From Brooklawnia sp963780175 (GTDB lineage Bacteria; Actinomycetota; Actinomycetes; Propionibacteriales; Propionibacteriaceae), in assembly GCA_963780175.1 (NCBI GenBank), contig CAWAAT010000001.1, positions 62,001-126,000 on the forward strand: a DNA stretch of 64,000 nucleotides, read 5' to 3'. The first letter of the stretch is position 1. Every line of letters begins with the position of its first letter. The notes below the pieces were generated by a model. That model was not told the DNA's origin, ran no database searches, and saw only the letters and a list, made by a program, of their open reading frames with translations. Shown piece after piece: positions 51,946 to 60,899 of this stretch. The position numbers and the translations under genes were made by a program.

Positions 51946-54141
51946 ATGGATGTCATGGACCACGCCGGACACCAGCATCTCCCTGACGATCACGCCCAAC
52001 ACGCGGCGAATCACACCGACCAGGCTGTCCACCAGCACGCGCCGGATCACACCGACCAGGCTTCCGACCAGCACGCGGCGGATCACACCGGCAAGGCGGA
52101 CGATCCGCACCGCGTCCACACCCACGGTGAACATGCCGGCCACAGCACCGTCATGTTCAAGAACAGATTCTGGCTGTCGCTGGCCCTCACGATCCCGGTG
52201 GTGATCTTCAGCCCGATGGCGGCCCACCTGCTCGGCTATCACCTTCCGGTGTTCCCTGGCTCGGTCTGGGTGGCGCCGATCCTGGGCACGGTCGTCTATC
52301 TGTACGGTGGCCTGCCGTTCATCAAGGGAGGATGGCAGGAATTCACCGATCGCCGGCCAGGGATGATGCTGCTGATAACGATGGCCATCACGGTGGCTTT
52401 TGGAGCATCCTGGGTCACCACGCTTGGAATCGGGGGATTCGAGCTCGACTTTTGGTGGGAACTGGCGCTGCTGGTGACCATCATGCTGCTCGGACACTGG
52501 ATGGAGATGCGGGCGCTGGGCGCGGCTTCCTCGGCTCTCGACGCCCTGGCCGAGTTATTGCCCAGTGAGGCCGAGAAGGTAACCGCCGCCGGAACCGTGA
52601 AGGTGCCGATCGAGGCGCTGGTGGTCGCTGACGTGGTGCTTGTGAGAGCCGGTGCCCGGGTGCCCGCCGACGGGACGATCATCGATGGGCGAGCGGAGTT
52701 CGACGAGTCGATGATCACCGGGGAGTCCCAACCGGTCACTCGAGGCACGGGCGACCGCGTGGTCGCAGGCACCGTCGCCACTGACAACACGGTGCGGCTG
52801 AGGGTTGAGGCGACGGGCCAGGACACCGCGCTCGCCGGTATCCAGAAGATGGTGGCGGATGCGCAACAGTCGTCCTCGCGAGCTCAGACTCTGGCCGACC
52901 GGGCCGCGGCACTGTTGTTCTGGTTCGCACTCGCTGCGGCACTGCTGACGGCCATTGCCTGGACGTGGCAGGGCAGCCCGGACGAGGCAGTCGTTCGGAC
53001 TGTCACGGTGTTGGTCATCGCCTGCCCGCATGCCCTGGGACTGGCGATCCCGCTGGTCATCGCGATTTCCACCGAGCGTGCCGCCAGGAGCGGAGTGCTG
53101 ATCAAGGACCGCAGAGCACTTGAGAAGATGCGGACCATCGACGTCGTCCTTTTCGACAAGACCGGCACCCTCACCCAGGGCGCGCATTCCGTGACCGACA
53201 CGGCCCACGTGCCGGGCGTGGCTGAGGCAGAGCTCCTGGGGCTGGCCGCAGCCGCCGAGGCCGACAGCGAGCACCCGGTCGCTCGTGCCATCATCTCCGC
53301 GGCGGCCGAGCACCCCGAGGTTCTGGATCGACCTCGTCAGGCCAGCGACTTCATCGCAGCCACCGGACGTGGCGTACGAGCCAGCGTCGACGGCGTCGTC
53401 ATCCAGGTGGGCGGGCCCAACCTGCTGCGCGAACTGGCTCTGACGCCGTCCTCGCAGATCTCGGAACAGACGGCGATCTGGTCCGAGCGCGGAGCGGGAG
53501 TCCTGCACGTCATTCGCGACGGCAGGATCATCGGCGCCCTGGCCGTCGAGGACACGGTGCGTCCTGAGTCACGGGCGGCGGTGCGGGCCCTGCAGGACCG
53601 GGGTGTCAAGGTCGCGCTGGTCACCGGTGACTCCCGGCAGGTGGCGGAGTCGGTGGGCGCAGAACTCGGCATCGACGAGGTGTTCGCCGAGGTGCTCCCG
53701 CAGGACAAGGACACCAAGGTGAGCGAACTTCAGAGTCGCGGACTACGCGTGGCGATGGTTGGCGACGGAGTCAACGACGCACCCGCACTGGCTCGGGCGG
53801 AGGTCGGAATAGCGATCGGGGCGGGCACCGACGTGGCGATTGAGTCGGCTGACGTCGTGCTGGCCGGCAACGATCCCCGCGCGGTGCTCTCGATGATCGA
53901 CCTGTCACGAGCAAGTTACCGAAAGATGATCCAGAACCTCGTGTGGGCGGCGGGCTACAACGTTGTCGCAGTGCCGCTGGCCGCTGGCGTGCTCGCTCCG
54001 CTGGGCGTACTGCTGTCTCCTGCCGTGGGTGCCATCCTGATGTCGGCCTCCACCATCGTGGTGGCGCTCAACGCCCAGCTACTGCGTCGTATCGACCTGA
54101 CTCCCAGCCGCCTCGCACTCGCCGATTCCTCTGAGGCTTGA
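51946..54141 (+). CDS. copB: Copper-transporting P-type ATPase, CopB (P1B-3) type
   Basis: A 731-residue heavy-metal P-type ATPase. The first about 65 residues are extremely His/Asp-rich and replace a CxxC metal domain. The translocation motif is ACPHALGL at about residues 359-366; the Cys-Pro-His form marks the CopB/P1B-3 group, associated with copper or silver export. The phosphorylation site DKTGTLT is at about 403 and GDGVNDAPALA at about 606, with the TGES motif of the actuator domain present. An ATG at 51955 is a plausible alternative start, because transcription from the promoter at 51918-51944 would begin next to it and leave no room for a ribosome site. Confidence 0.93.
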   Translation: MDVMDHAGHQHLPDDHAQHAANHTDQAVHQHAPDHTDQASDQHAADHTGKADDPHRVHTHGEHAGHSTVMFKNRFWLSLALTIPVVIFSPMAAHLLGYHLPVFPGSVWVAPILGTVVYLYGGLPFIKGGWQEFTDRRPGMMLLITMAITVAFGASWVTTLGIGGFELDFWWELALLVTIMLLGHWMEMRALGAASSALDALAELLPSEAEKVTAAGTVKVPIEALVVADVVLVRAGARVPADGTIIDGRAEFDESMITGESQPVTRGTGDRVVAGTVATDNTVRLRVEATGQDTALAGIQKMVADAQQSSSRAQTLADRAAALLFWFALAAALLTAIAWTWQGSPDEAVVRTVTVLVIACPHALGLAIPLVIAISTERAARSGVLIKDRRALEKMRTIDVVLFDKTGTLTQGAHSVTDTAHVPGVAEAELLGLAAAAEADSEHPVARAIISAAAEHPEVLDRPRQASDFIAATGRGVRASVDGVVIQVGGPNLLRELALTPSSQISEQTAIWSERGAGVLHVIRDGRIIGALAVEDTVRPESRAAVRALQDRGVKVALVTGDSRQVAESVGAELGIDEVFAEVLPQDKDTKVSELQSRGLRVAMVGDGVNDAPALARAEVGIAIGAGTDVAIESADVVLAGNDPRAVLSMIDLSRASYRKMIQNLVWAAGYNVVAVPLAAGVLAPLGVLLSPAVGAILMSASTIVVALNAQLLRRIDLTPSRLALADSSEA
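52012..52119 (+). repeat. 36-base tandem repeat coding the His-rich region
   Basis: Three units start with CACACCGAC or CACACCGGC at 52012, 52048 and 52084, an exact 36-base period. Each encodes 12 residues of the type HTDQAxxQHAxD, likely a metal-binding tail of the copper ATPase. Confidence 0.85.
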
Positions 54142-54241
54142 GACCTGGCAGGCTGCAAACCGGACGAACGTGATCTGCGACGGACAAGACCGCAACCTGC
54201 GGTACCTTTGGCGGTGACACGATGAGCGAGGTGAGCAGCTG

Positions 54242-54772
54242 GTGGCACGGCAGTACCGGATCAAGCGGGCCGAGAGCCCGACCGAGATCGAGGCCGCAGC
54301 ACGGGTGGTGGCTGCCGCCGTGCGCGAGTCCTATGAGGATCTCGTCTCACCGCAGGTCTTCCAGATTCTGACCGGGGATGAGTTGATCGTGGCTCGCGTC
54401 GAGCAATGGTGGCGTGCCACGCTCGACGGGGCCCATCTGTGGCTCGCCCAGCACGCCCAGGACGGACGAACCTTGGCGATGGCCTTCGCCGACGTCTCGA
54501 CCGAGGCTGATGCGCCCACACCATTGGAACTCAAGATGCTGTTCGCACTCGAAGACGTCAAGGGATCGGGGTTGGCCGACGCCCTGCTGCAGACCTCGAT
54601 CGGCGATGCGCCTGCCCATTTGTGGACGTTCAGCGGCAACGACCGGGCCATCGGCTTCTACCGCAAGCACGGCTTCGCTCTCGACGGGGTGGCACGAGTG
54701 GCCGATCATGTGACGCAGGGCCGCGACGGCATCGTCGCGCCCATCGAGGTACGTCTGGTGAGGCTCGGCTGA
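54242..54772 (+). CDS. GNAT-family N-acetyltransferase
   Basis: A 176-residue GNAT protein. The acetyl-CoA-binding beta4-alpha3 region is ELKMLFALEDVKGSGLADALLQ (a reduced Q/RxxGxG/A motif). The C-terminal NDRAIGFYRKHGFALDG block is the classic GNAT motif B. The acceptor is unknown. Translation starts with GTG at 54242 after GAGGTGAGCAG. Its stop codon shares one base with the ATG of the next gene (TGATG), so the two are probably co-expressed. Confidence 0.85.
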   Translation: MARQYRIKRAESPTEIEAAARVVAAAVRESYEDLVSPQVFQILTGDELIVARVEQWWRATLDGAHLWLAQHAQDGRTLAMAFADVSTEADAPTPLELKMLFALEDVKGSGLADALLQTSIGDAPAHLWTFSGNDRAIGFYRKHGFALDGVARVADHVTQGRDGIVAPIEVRLVRLG

Positions 54773-55218
54773 TGGTATCTGATCCACGTCCACGCAACGA
54801 CTGGAGCCGGCAACTCGATTCGGTCTTCCGACCGCGGACCAACCTGCCGGGCTCGAAGCGGGGGCGATTCCTGGTGGTGTTCGCACTCTTCCTGCTCGGC
54901 GAGACCGCGTTCACGGTCTCTTTGTGGCGGGCCGGCGAGTCCGCAGGTATCGGCACCCTGCTGTGGGCGGTGTGGCTGGCCGTGTGTGTGCTGTGGACCT
55001 TCGTGCCGTCCTTCGGCGCGGCCAATGACTCGCCCGGTCACCAACGGGTGGCCCGGCTCGTGGGCTTCTGGATGCTACTGGCCGGCCTGGTGTTCAGCGC
55101 GGCAGCTGCCCTGTCCGGGCTGGCGCTGCCCAGGTGGTCGCCCATTGTGGCGGCGAGTGTAGCGGTTGGCGCCGCAGCGGGCGTCCTGGGCGTCCTGGAG
55201 TGGCGTACCGCCGATTGA
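54772..55218 (+). CDS. Small four-helix membrane protein, unrecognised
   Basis: A 148-residue protein with a basic N-terminus (RPRNDWSRQLDSVFRPRTNLP) followed by four hydrophobic segments at about residues 36-52, 60-80, 92-115 and 120-140. No family was recognised. It overlaps the acetyltransferase stop by one base and shares its transcript. A hairpin 46 bases downstream ends it. Confidence 0.7.
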   Translation: MVSDPRPRNDWSRQLDSVFRPRTNLPGSKRGRFLVVFALFLLGETAFTVSLWRAGESAGIGTLLWAVWLAVCVLWTFVPSFGAANDSPGHQRVARLVGFWMLLAGLVFSAAAALSGLALPRWSPIVAASVAVGAAAGVLGVLEWRTAD

Positions 55219-55264
55219 TGCGTCGGAAGAAAAACACAGGTCGAAGCTCGGGACACAAACAGCA

Positions 55265-55292
55265 GCGGCCTGACTCGATGGAGTCAGGCCGC
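55265..55292. terminator. Bidirectional hairpin terminator
   Basis: A perfect 12-base stem GCGGCCTGACTC / GAGTCAGGCCGC with loop GATG lies between the membrane-protein gene (plus) and the DUF7455 gene (minus) and can end both. On the minus strand it is followed by a T-rich TGCTGTTTGTGT. Confidence 0.88.
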
Positions 55293-55310
55293 GTGACTGG
55301 GTCTGGTGGA

Positions 55311-55508
55311 TCAGCTGATTCGATGGGTCTCATCATGGATGCGCAACGCCACCTGCTTGAGCTTGTCGGAGTGCTTGCGTGCGTGGTGTGCGCAGAACAT
55401 CAACTCGCCTCCCGAAGCCAGGGTGACGCGAAGGTACGCCTGAGCCCCGCAGCGATCGCAGCGGTCGGCCGCCGTCAAGTGCTGGTTCTCCATCACAGTC
55501 GCGTTCAT
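55311..55508 (-). CDS. DUF7455 small zinc-binding protein
   Basis: A 65-residue protein of the DUF7455 family: LTAADRCDRCGAQAYLRVTL, then GGELMFCAHHARKH and the C-terminal HDETHR. Two CxxC-like groups (CDRC and CAHH) are suited to hold one zinc ion. The function is unknown, but the gene is nearly always between the primary sigma factor and a gyrB/parE-type gene in actinobacteria, as here. The ATG at 55508 lies 6 bases after GAGGAG; an ATG at 55511 directly before it is possible. Confidence 0.88.
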   Translation of the reverse strand: MNATVMENQHLTAADRCDRCGAQAYLRVTLASGGELMFCAHHARKHSDKLKQVALRIHDETHRIS

Positions 55509-55731
55509 CATCGTCTCCTCACATCCGGGGGTTCGACCGGTTCGTCTGCTCAACACGGGCAGCCGGCGCTTTGTTCCCTTGCTTGCAGCCTACCCGCTGG
55601 CACCGACAAGCCAACCGAAGCCACGTCACGATCAGATTTCGGTTCCGGGACATGATCGTGAGAACCGGTCTTGACCGCCAGTGGGTGTTTCGGCGCATGG
55701 CTGGTGAGTGCACCCGGGTAGGCTTCACGCC

Positions 55732-57819
55732 GTGCCACCCAGGACGAACACCGAGACCACGAACGCCTCCAACCGCGGCTACGAGGCGAAGAACCTGCTC
55801 GTACTCGAGGGTCTGGAGGCCGTCCGCAAGCGTCCCGCCATGTACATCGGCTCCACCGACACCCGGGGTCTCATGCACTGCCTGTGGGAGATCATCGACA
55901 ACTCGGTCGATGAGGCGCTGTCGGGTTTCGGAGATTACATCGATGTGCGGCTGGAGGCCAACGGCTCGATCTTCGTCGCCGACCACGGCCGAGGAATCCC
56001 GGTGGACGTCGAGCCACGCACGGGGCTGGTCGGCGTCGAGGTCGTGTACACCAAGCTGCACGCCGGCGGGAAGTTCGGCACCGGCAACTACGCCGCCAGC
56101 GGAGGCCTGCACGGCGTCGGGGCGTCCGTCGTCAACGCCCTGAGCTCTCGGCTGGATGTCGAGGTCGACCGCAACGGTGCCACGTGGTCGATGAGCTTTC
56201 GGCGAGGGGTGCCCGGGGTGTTCGCCGGCCCTGGTCCCGATGCCGATTTCACCCCTCAGCACGGGCTGCGCAAGACCGGCAAGGTGGCCAGGGGAGTCAC
56301 CGGAACCCGGGTGCGCTACTGGCCCGACCGTCAGGTCTTCCTGAAGGACGCCCAACTCTCCCTCAGCCACTTGCTCGACCGTGCCCGCCAGACCAGCTTC
56401 CTGGTGCCTGGCCTTGAGTTGCAGGTCACCGACGCGCGAGCCCCCGAGGTGATCAGCGAGAACTTCCAGCACAACGGCGGCATCGCGGAGTTCGTCGAGT
56501 TCCTTGCCAAGGACCCTGCCGTCACCGATGTGATCCGGCTGCAGGGCAGCGAACGGTTCACCGAGACGGTGCCCATGCTGGATGACCACGGAGCCATGAC
56601 GGCGACCGACGTCGAGCGCGACCTCGACATCGACATAGCCGTGCGCTGGGGCACCGGCTACGACACCCTGGAGCGCTCCTTCGTCAACATCGTCGCAACC
56701 CCCAAGGGGGGCACCCACGTCCAGGGCTTCGAGCGGGGACTGCTCAAGGCCTTCCTCAGCGGACTGGAGGGCACCCGACTGCTCAAGAGCGGCGACGAGA
56801 TCATCAAGGACGACATCCTTGAAGGCCTGACTGCCGTCGTCACCGTCCGACTTCCGGAACCCCAGTTCGAGGGCCAGACCAAGGAGGTGCTGGGCACCCC
56901 ACCGGTCACCAGACTGGTCGCCGGCGTGGTCGAGTCCGAACTCGGGAGGTTCCTCAACTCGACGAAGGCCTCCGAGCGTCCTGCGGCCCGCCTGCTGATG
57001 GAGAAGGTGGTCAACGCGTCCCGCACCAGGGTTGCAGCCCGGGTCCACAAGGAGAACCAACGACGCAAGACCGCGCTGGAGTCCTCCAGTCTGCCGCCCA
57101 AGCTGAAGGACTGCCGCAGCACCTCGATGGAGCAGAGCGAACTGTTCATCGTCGAGGGTGACTCGGCACTGGGCACCGCCAACCTGGCCCGGAACTCGGA
57201 GTTCCAGGCGTTGCTGCCGATCCGCGGCAAGATCCTCAACGTGCAGAAGGCCAGCGTCGGCGACATGCTGAAGAACGCCGAGTGCGCGGCCATCATCCAG
57301 GTGGTCGGCGCCGGCTCGGGCGCACCTTCGATCTGGACAACGCCCGCTACGGCAAGGTCATCTTCATGGCGGACGCCGACTCCGACGGATCGCACATCCG
57401 CTGCCTGCTGGCCACGCTGTTCTTCCGGTACATGCGCCCGATGGTGGAGGCCGGGCCGGGTGTACTCGGCCGTGCCGCCGCTCCACCGGTTCGAGCTGAT
57501 CAACCCCAAGAAGGGGGTGGAGAAGTACATCTACACCTACTCCGATGCCGAGTACCAGCGGAAGCTCGCCGAACTGACCAAGAAGGGCCAGGCTTTCAAG
57601 GAACCCCAGCGCTACAAGGGTCTGGGTGAGATGGACGCCGATCAGTTGGCGGACACCACCATGAACAAGCGCCACCGACTCCTGCGTCGCATCACGGTGG
57701 ACGATGCCGAGGCCGCCGAGGCCACCTTCGAGATGCTGATGGGCAACGAGGTCGGGCCGCGCAAGGAGTTCATCATCCAGGGCGCCTACCAACTGGACGA
57801 CGACCGCATCGACGCCTGA
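55732..57819 (+). CDS. parE: DNA topoisomerase IV subunit B (ParE), with a frame-shifted internal segment
   Basis: The ATPase and TOPRIM subunit of a type IIA topoisomerase. The GHKL part has EIIDNSVDEALSGFGD, the DHGRGIPVDV motif and GGLHGVGASVVNALS. The TOPRIM domain has IVEGDSALG and PIRGKILNVQKA. Between about 57321 and 57455 the open frame is wrong: in another frame this stretch reads RTFDLDNARYGKVIFMADAD followed by SDGSHIRCLLATLFFRYM, the metal-binding DxD region. One missing C near 57320 and one extra G near 57455 cancel each other, so the ORF stays open but its product as written lacks the DxD motif. A TAGGCT hexamer lies 7 bases before the GTG start. Confidence 0.9.
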   Translation: MPPRTNTETTNASNRGYEAKNLLVLEGLEAVRKRPAMYIGSTDTRGLMHCLWEIIDNSVDEALSGFGDYIDVRLEANGSIFVADHGRGIPVDVEPRTGLVGVEVVYTKLHAGGKFGTGNYAASGGLHGVGASVVNALSSRLDVEVDRNGATWSMSFRRGVPGVFAGPGPDADFTPQHGLRKTGKVARGVTGTRVRYWPDRQVFLKDAQLSLSHLLDRARQTSFLVPGLELQVTDARAPEVISENFQHNGGIAEFVEFLAKDPAVTDVIRLQGSERFTETVPMLDDHGAMTATDVERDLDIDIAVRWGTGYDTLERSFVNIVATPKGGTHVQGFERGLLKAFLSGLEGTRLLKSGDEIIKDDILEGLTAVVTVRLPEPQFEGQTKEVLGTPPVTRLVAGVVESELGRFLNSTKASERPAARLLMEKVVNASRTRVAARVHKENQRRKTALESSSLPPKLKDCRSTSMEQSELFIVEGDSALGTANLARNSEFQALLPIRGKILNVQKASVGDMLKNAECAAIIQVVGAGSGAPSIWTTPATARSSSWRTPTPTDRTSAACWPRCSSGTCARWWRPGRVYSAVPPLHRFELINPKKGVEKYIYTYSDAEYQRKLAELTKKGQAFKEPQRYKGLGEMDADQLADTTMNKRHRLLRRITVDDAEAAEATFEMLMGNEVGPRKEFIIQGAYQLDDDRIDA

Positions 57820-57837
57820 GCGGGCTCGCGAGGCGTC
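57811..57837 (+). terminator. Possible hairpin terminator over the parE stop
   Basis: GACGCCT pairs with AGGCGTC and an inner GAGC pairs with GCTC, giving a bulged 11-pair hairpin that includes the stop codon of parE. Confidence 0.5.
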
Positions 57838-57889
57838 CGGCAGTCGGCAGTTGGTCACACGTTCACCAAATGGCTATACGGTGCCCATC

Positions 57890-59299
57890 GTGAGCCAAGT
57901 CACTTCATCCGTCCCGTCCGAGACCGCCCTGTCGAGGCCGAAGGAGATCTCGCGCAAGAAGATCATCAGCTGGGCGATGTGGGACTGGGGGACCCAGCCG
58001 TTCAACACCGTCATCACCACCTTCGTCTTCAGCGTGTACATCACGAGTTCGGCGTTCGGCTCGGGCAACGCCACCGCCCAGGCGCTGGCGCTGTCCACCA
58101 CCGTGGCAGGGCTGTTCGTCGCCCTGGCTGGCCCCGGTGCTGGGCCAGACACGCCGACCGCAGCGGCCGGGCAGTCAACCGTGCTGCGCATCCTCACCTG
58201 GGTGTTGGCGGCGCTCTCGGCGTCGTTGTTCTTCGTCAAGCCGGACCCCACGTACCTGTGGCTCGGCCTCGGTCTGCTCGGTGTCGGCTCGGTGATCAGC
58301 GAGATCGCCGGGGTCAACTACAACTCGCTGCTCGACGACGTGGCGGGTCAGGCGAACGTCGGCCGGGTCTCCGGCTTCGGCTGGGGGATGGGCTATCTGG
58401 GCGGCATCGTGGTGCTGCTGGTCATCTACTTCGCCTTCATCGCCCCGGAGGTTGGCCTGTTCGGGGTGACCAGCGACGACGGCCTGGACATCCGGGTCTC
58501 GATGGTGGTGTGCGGGTTGTGGACGCTACTGTTCACCATCCCCACCTTCGTGAACCTGAAGGACCGGCCAGCCTCCACCCGGGCGCCGATACCGGGTGTC
58601 CAGGCCTGGCGGGCACGCCGTCCGGCGTTCATCTGGAGCTGGCTGGCGCCGGTGGTGGCGTCCTATGTCGAACTGGTGGCGACCATCCGCCGACTGTGGG
58701 CGGTCAGTCGGCACACCGTCTACTTCCTGTTCGCCTCCGCGCTGTTCCGTGACGGCCTCGCCGGCGTGTTCGCGTTCGGCGCGGTCATCGCAGCGACGAC
58801 GTTCGGGTTCAGCGGGGGCGACGTCATCATCTTCGGTGCGGCGGCGAACATCGTCGCTGGGTTGTCAACCATGGCGTTCGGGCTGCTGGATGACCGAATC
58901 GGACCCAAGAAGGTCATCCTGCTCTCGCTGGTCAGCCTCGTTGCCATGGGCGTGCTGATCTTCCTGCTGCACGACCGGGGCTCCACGGTCTTCTGGGTGT
59001 GCGGCCTGATCATGACGATGTTCGTGGGGCCGGCGCAGTCGGCGTCCCGCAGCTTCCTGGCGCGCTTGATCCCGGCGGGCAAGTCAGGCGAGGTGTTCGG
59101 CCTGTACGCGACCACCGGACGCGTGGTGTCGTTCCTGTCACCGATGTTCTTCGGCGTGGCCATCTCGATCGGGGCAGCAGTGACGGGTGAGGAGAACACC
59201 CAGTACTGGGGCATCCTGGGCATCGTGGTGGTGCTGATCGCCGGTCTGGGCGTCATGATCCCGGTCAAGGAACACACCGAGCACGCCACGATGCACTGA
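57890..59299 (+). CDS. MFS permease of the UMF1 (Atg22-like) family
   Basis: A permease of about 470 residues with about 12 helices. The start WAMWDWGTQPFNTVITTFVF is the UMF1/Atg22-like signature, followed by GVGSVISEIAGVNYNSLL and GRVSGFGWGMGYLGGI. Bacterial substrates of this family are unknown. Residues around 80-95 read abnormally; removing three single bases near 58130, 58149 and 58170 turns them into APVLGQHADRSGR, which is the MFS motif A. A -35 TTGGTC and -10 TATACG (57875-57880) place the start of transcription at or just before the GTG at 57890, so the mRNA is probably leaderless. Confidence 0.87.
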   Translation: MSQVTSSVPSETALSRPKEISRKKIISWAMWDWGTQPFNTVITTFVFSVYITSSAFGSGNATAQALALSTTVAGLFVALAGPGAGPDTPTAAAGQSTVLRILTWVLAALSASLFFVKPDPTYLWLGLGLLGVGSVISEIAGVNYNSLLDDVAGQANVGRVSGFGWGMGYLGGIVVLLVIYFAFIAPEVGLFGVTSDDGLDIRVSMVVCGLWTLLFTIPTFVNLKDRPASTRAPIPGVQAWRARRPAFIWSWLAPVVASYVELVATIRRLWAVSRHTVYFLFASALFRDGLAGVFAFGAVIAATTFGFSGGDVIIFGAAANIVAGLSTMAFGLLDDRIGPKKVILLSLVSLVAMGVLIFLLHDRGSTVFWVCGLIMTMFVGPAQSASRSFLARLIPAGKSGEVFGLYATTGRVVSFLSPMFFGVAISIGAAVTGEENTQYWGILGIVVVLIAGLGVMIPVKEHTEHATMH

Positions 59300-59315
59300 C
59301 AGGCCTGCGCACTGA

Positions 59316-60329
59316 TCAGCGGGAGTCCTGTTGCTCGGTGGCGTCGCCCAAGTCGGCAACCTCGTCGATGAGTTCGTCGACGCCGCTGGCGGCCGCCTCG
59401 AGCGTCTCGCGCTGCACCGCCACCTTGTCCTCCACCTGGCTGAACAGCCAGGACACGATCGTGCCGCACACGAACATCGCGACGGCGAACCCTACGGCGA
59501 CCCACAGACTGAGCTTCGCGTCGGCCAACCCCGCCTCAGAGAAGGACGGGAAGACCACGGTGGGGAAGATGGCCGCCGACGAGCCCACCACCATGCCCAG
59601 GATGAAGTGGTACATGCCGGCGTAGTAGTTGTCGAAGGCCCAGGCTGCAGCCTTGGCGAACAGCAGCACACAGGCGACCAACCCGATGATCAGGGGAAGG
59701 ATCACCCCGATGTCGAAGTCCTTGATGCCCTCGGCCATCTTGTCGTAGAGGCCGAAATAGATGAGGAAGTTGGACGGGCTCATGCCCGGCACGATCACGC
59801 CGAGCCCGATCAGCGCACCCGAGATGATCCATGCCGGCAGACTGGGGGCGACACTCACCATCGACTGTCCGCCCACCAGCATGATGACGAAGATCACCAC
59901 CCCCGAGGCGGCCAGGATGCCCCAGTGCAATGGTCGACGACCTTGACGACCGGCCTGCCGGAACAGCGACGGGAAGGTGCCCACCACGAAGCCGATGAAC
60001 AGGCAGATGAACTGGGCGGCGAAGCGTCCGAAGGCCGCGTCCACCACCACCGAGAACAGGACGACGCCGATCGACGCTCCGATCCCGACCGGGATGAAGT
60101 AGAGGACGTTCTTGAGGAACCGGTGCTGGGGCTTGGCCAGGAACCTGATGATCGGATCGTAGATCCGGAAGATCACCGCCAGCACGCCGCCGGACAGTCC
60201 CGGCAGGATGAACCCGATGCCCACCAGTATCCCCTTGACGAGCCTGGTCAGCCATGCCCACACGCTCTCAGGAGCGTCCAGGTAGTGCGAGTGGTTCGTC
60301 TGGTATCGCTCACTGGTCTGCTGGTTCAT
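59316..60329 (-). CDS. DUF368 membrane protein (PopT-like lipid-carrier transporter family)
   Basis: A 337-residue DUF368 protein with about nine helices. Paired motifs are GFILPGLSGGVLAVIFRIYD near residue 40 and GVIVPGMSPSNFLIYFGLYD near residue 185, the duplicated PGxSxG signature of the family. Some DUF368 members (PopT) recycle undecaprenyl phosphate across the membrane for cell-wall synthesis; the same role here is inferred. A charged C-terminal helix (about residues 300-337) is cytoplasmic. It is convergent with the MFS gene at 17 bases. Confidence 0.9.
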   Translation of the reverse strand: MNQQTSERYQTNHSHYLDAPESVWAWLTRLVKGILVGIGFILPGLSGGVLAVIFRIYDPIIRFLAKPQHRFLKNVLYFIPVGIGASIGVVLFSVVVDAAFGRFAAQFICLFIGFVVGTFPSLFRQAGRQGRRPLHWGILAASGVVIFVIMLVGGQSMVSVAPSLPAWIISGALIGLGVIVPGMSPSNFLIYFGLYDKMAEGIKDFDIGVILPLIIGLVACVLLFAKAAAWAFDNYYAGMYHFILGMVVGSSAAIFPTVVFPSFSEAGLADAKLSLWVAVGFAVAMFVCGTIVSWLFSQVEDKVAVQRETLEAAASGVDELIDEVADLGDATEQQDSR

Positions 60330-60374
60330 CCTCGTCCTTCGTCGTGGCCCCGGTTGATACTACCTGTGGGCGGC

Positions 60375-60863
60375 TCAGCTCACCTGGGTGAGGTGCCCGC
60401 TGTCCACGTCGTAGTCGAACCCGCCAACTTCGGCGAACGGCCCCACCAGTCCGTGGGCCCGCAGTGCCGCCACGTCGGCGGCCAGTCGCCCGAGCCTGTC
60501 AGGGTCGGCGCCGAAGGTCTGCCCATCGACTCTGGCCCCGCTCGAGGCCGCCACTGTCTGGCGAAGGGCTGCGTCCGAACTCGCCATCGCACACCGCGTG
60601 TGGGCCACGACCATGATGCGTTCGACGGCCAAGGCGTGAACGCCGAGGATGCAGCCGATCAGGGCGTCGGGGGTGAGGTGTGCGCCCGGGGTGCGCAGGA
60701 TCTTGGCGTCCCCGATGCCCAGCCCGATCATGGCCAGCGGTTCGATGCGCGAGTCCATACAGGTCAGCATCAGGATGCCGGCCCGGGCCTTGCCGTCGAA
60801 GTTGTGGTCATCGAAGGTAGCCGCGTAGGCGGTGTTGGCCGAAAGCACGTCAGAGAAGGGCAC
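60375..60863 (-). CDS. Beta-carbonic anhydrase
   Basis: A 162-residue beta-class carbonic anhydrase that interconverts CO2 and bicarbonate in the cytoplasm. Zinc ligands are Cys35 (with the CMDSR Asp37-Arg39 dyad), His88 and Cys91 in HTRC. It starts with GTG at 60863. It lies 36 bases downstream of the parC stop on the same strand and may be read through from it. Confidence 0.92.
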   Translation of the reverse strand: MPFSDVLSANTAYAATFDDHNFDGKARAGILMLTCMDSRIEPLAMIGLGIGDAKILRTPGAHLTPDALIGCILGVHALAVERIMVVAHTRCAMASSDAALRQTVAASSGARVDGQTFGADPDRLGRLAADVAALRAHGLVGPFAEVGGFDYDVDSGHLTQVS

Positions 60864-60899
60864 GTCTCAAGTGTAAGAGGAACCGGTCCCACCCACGAT

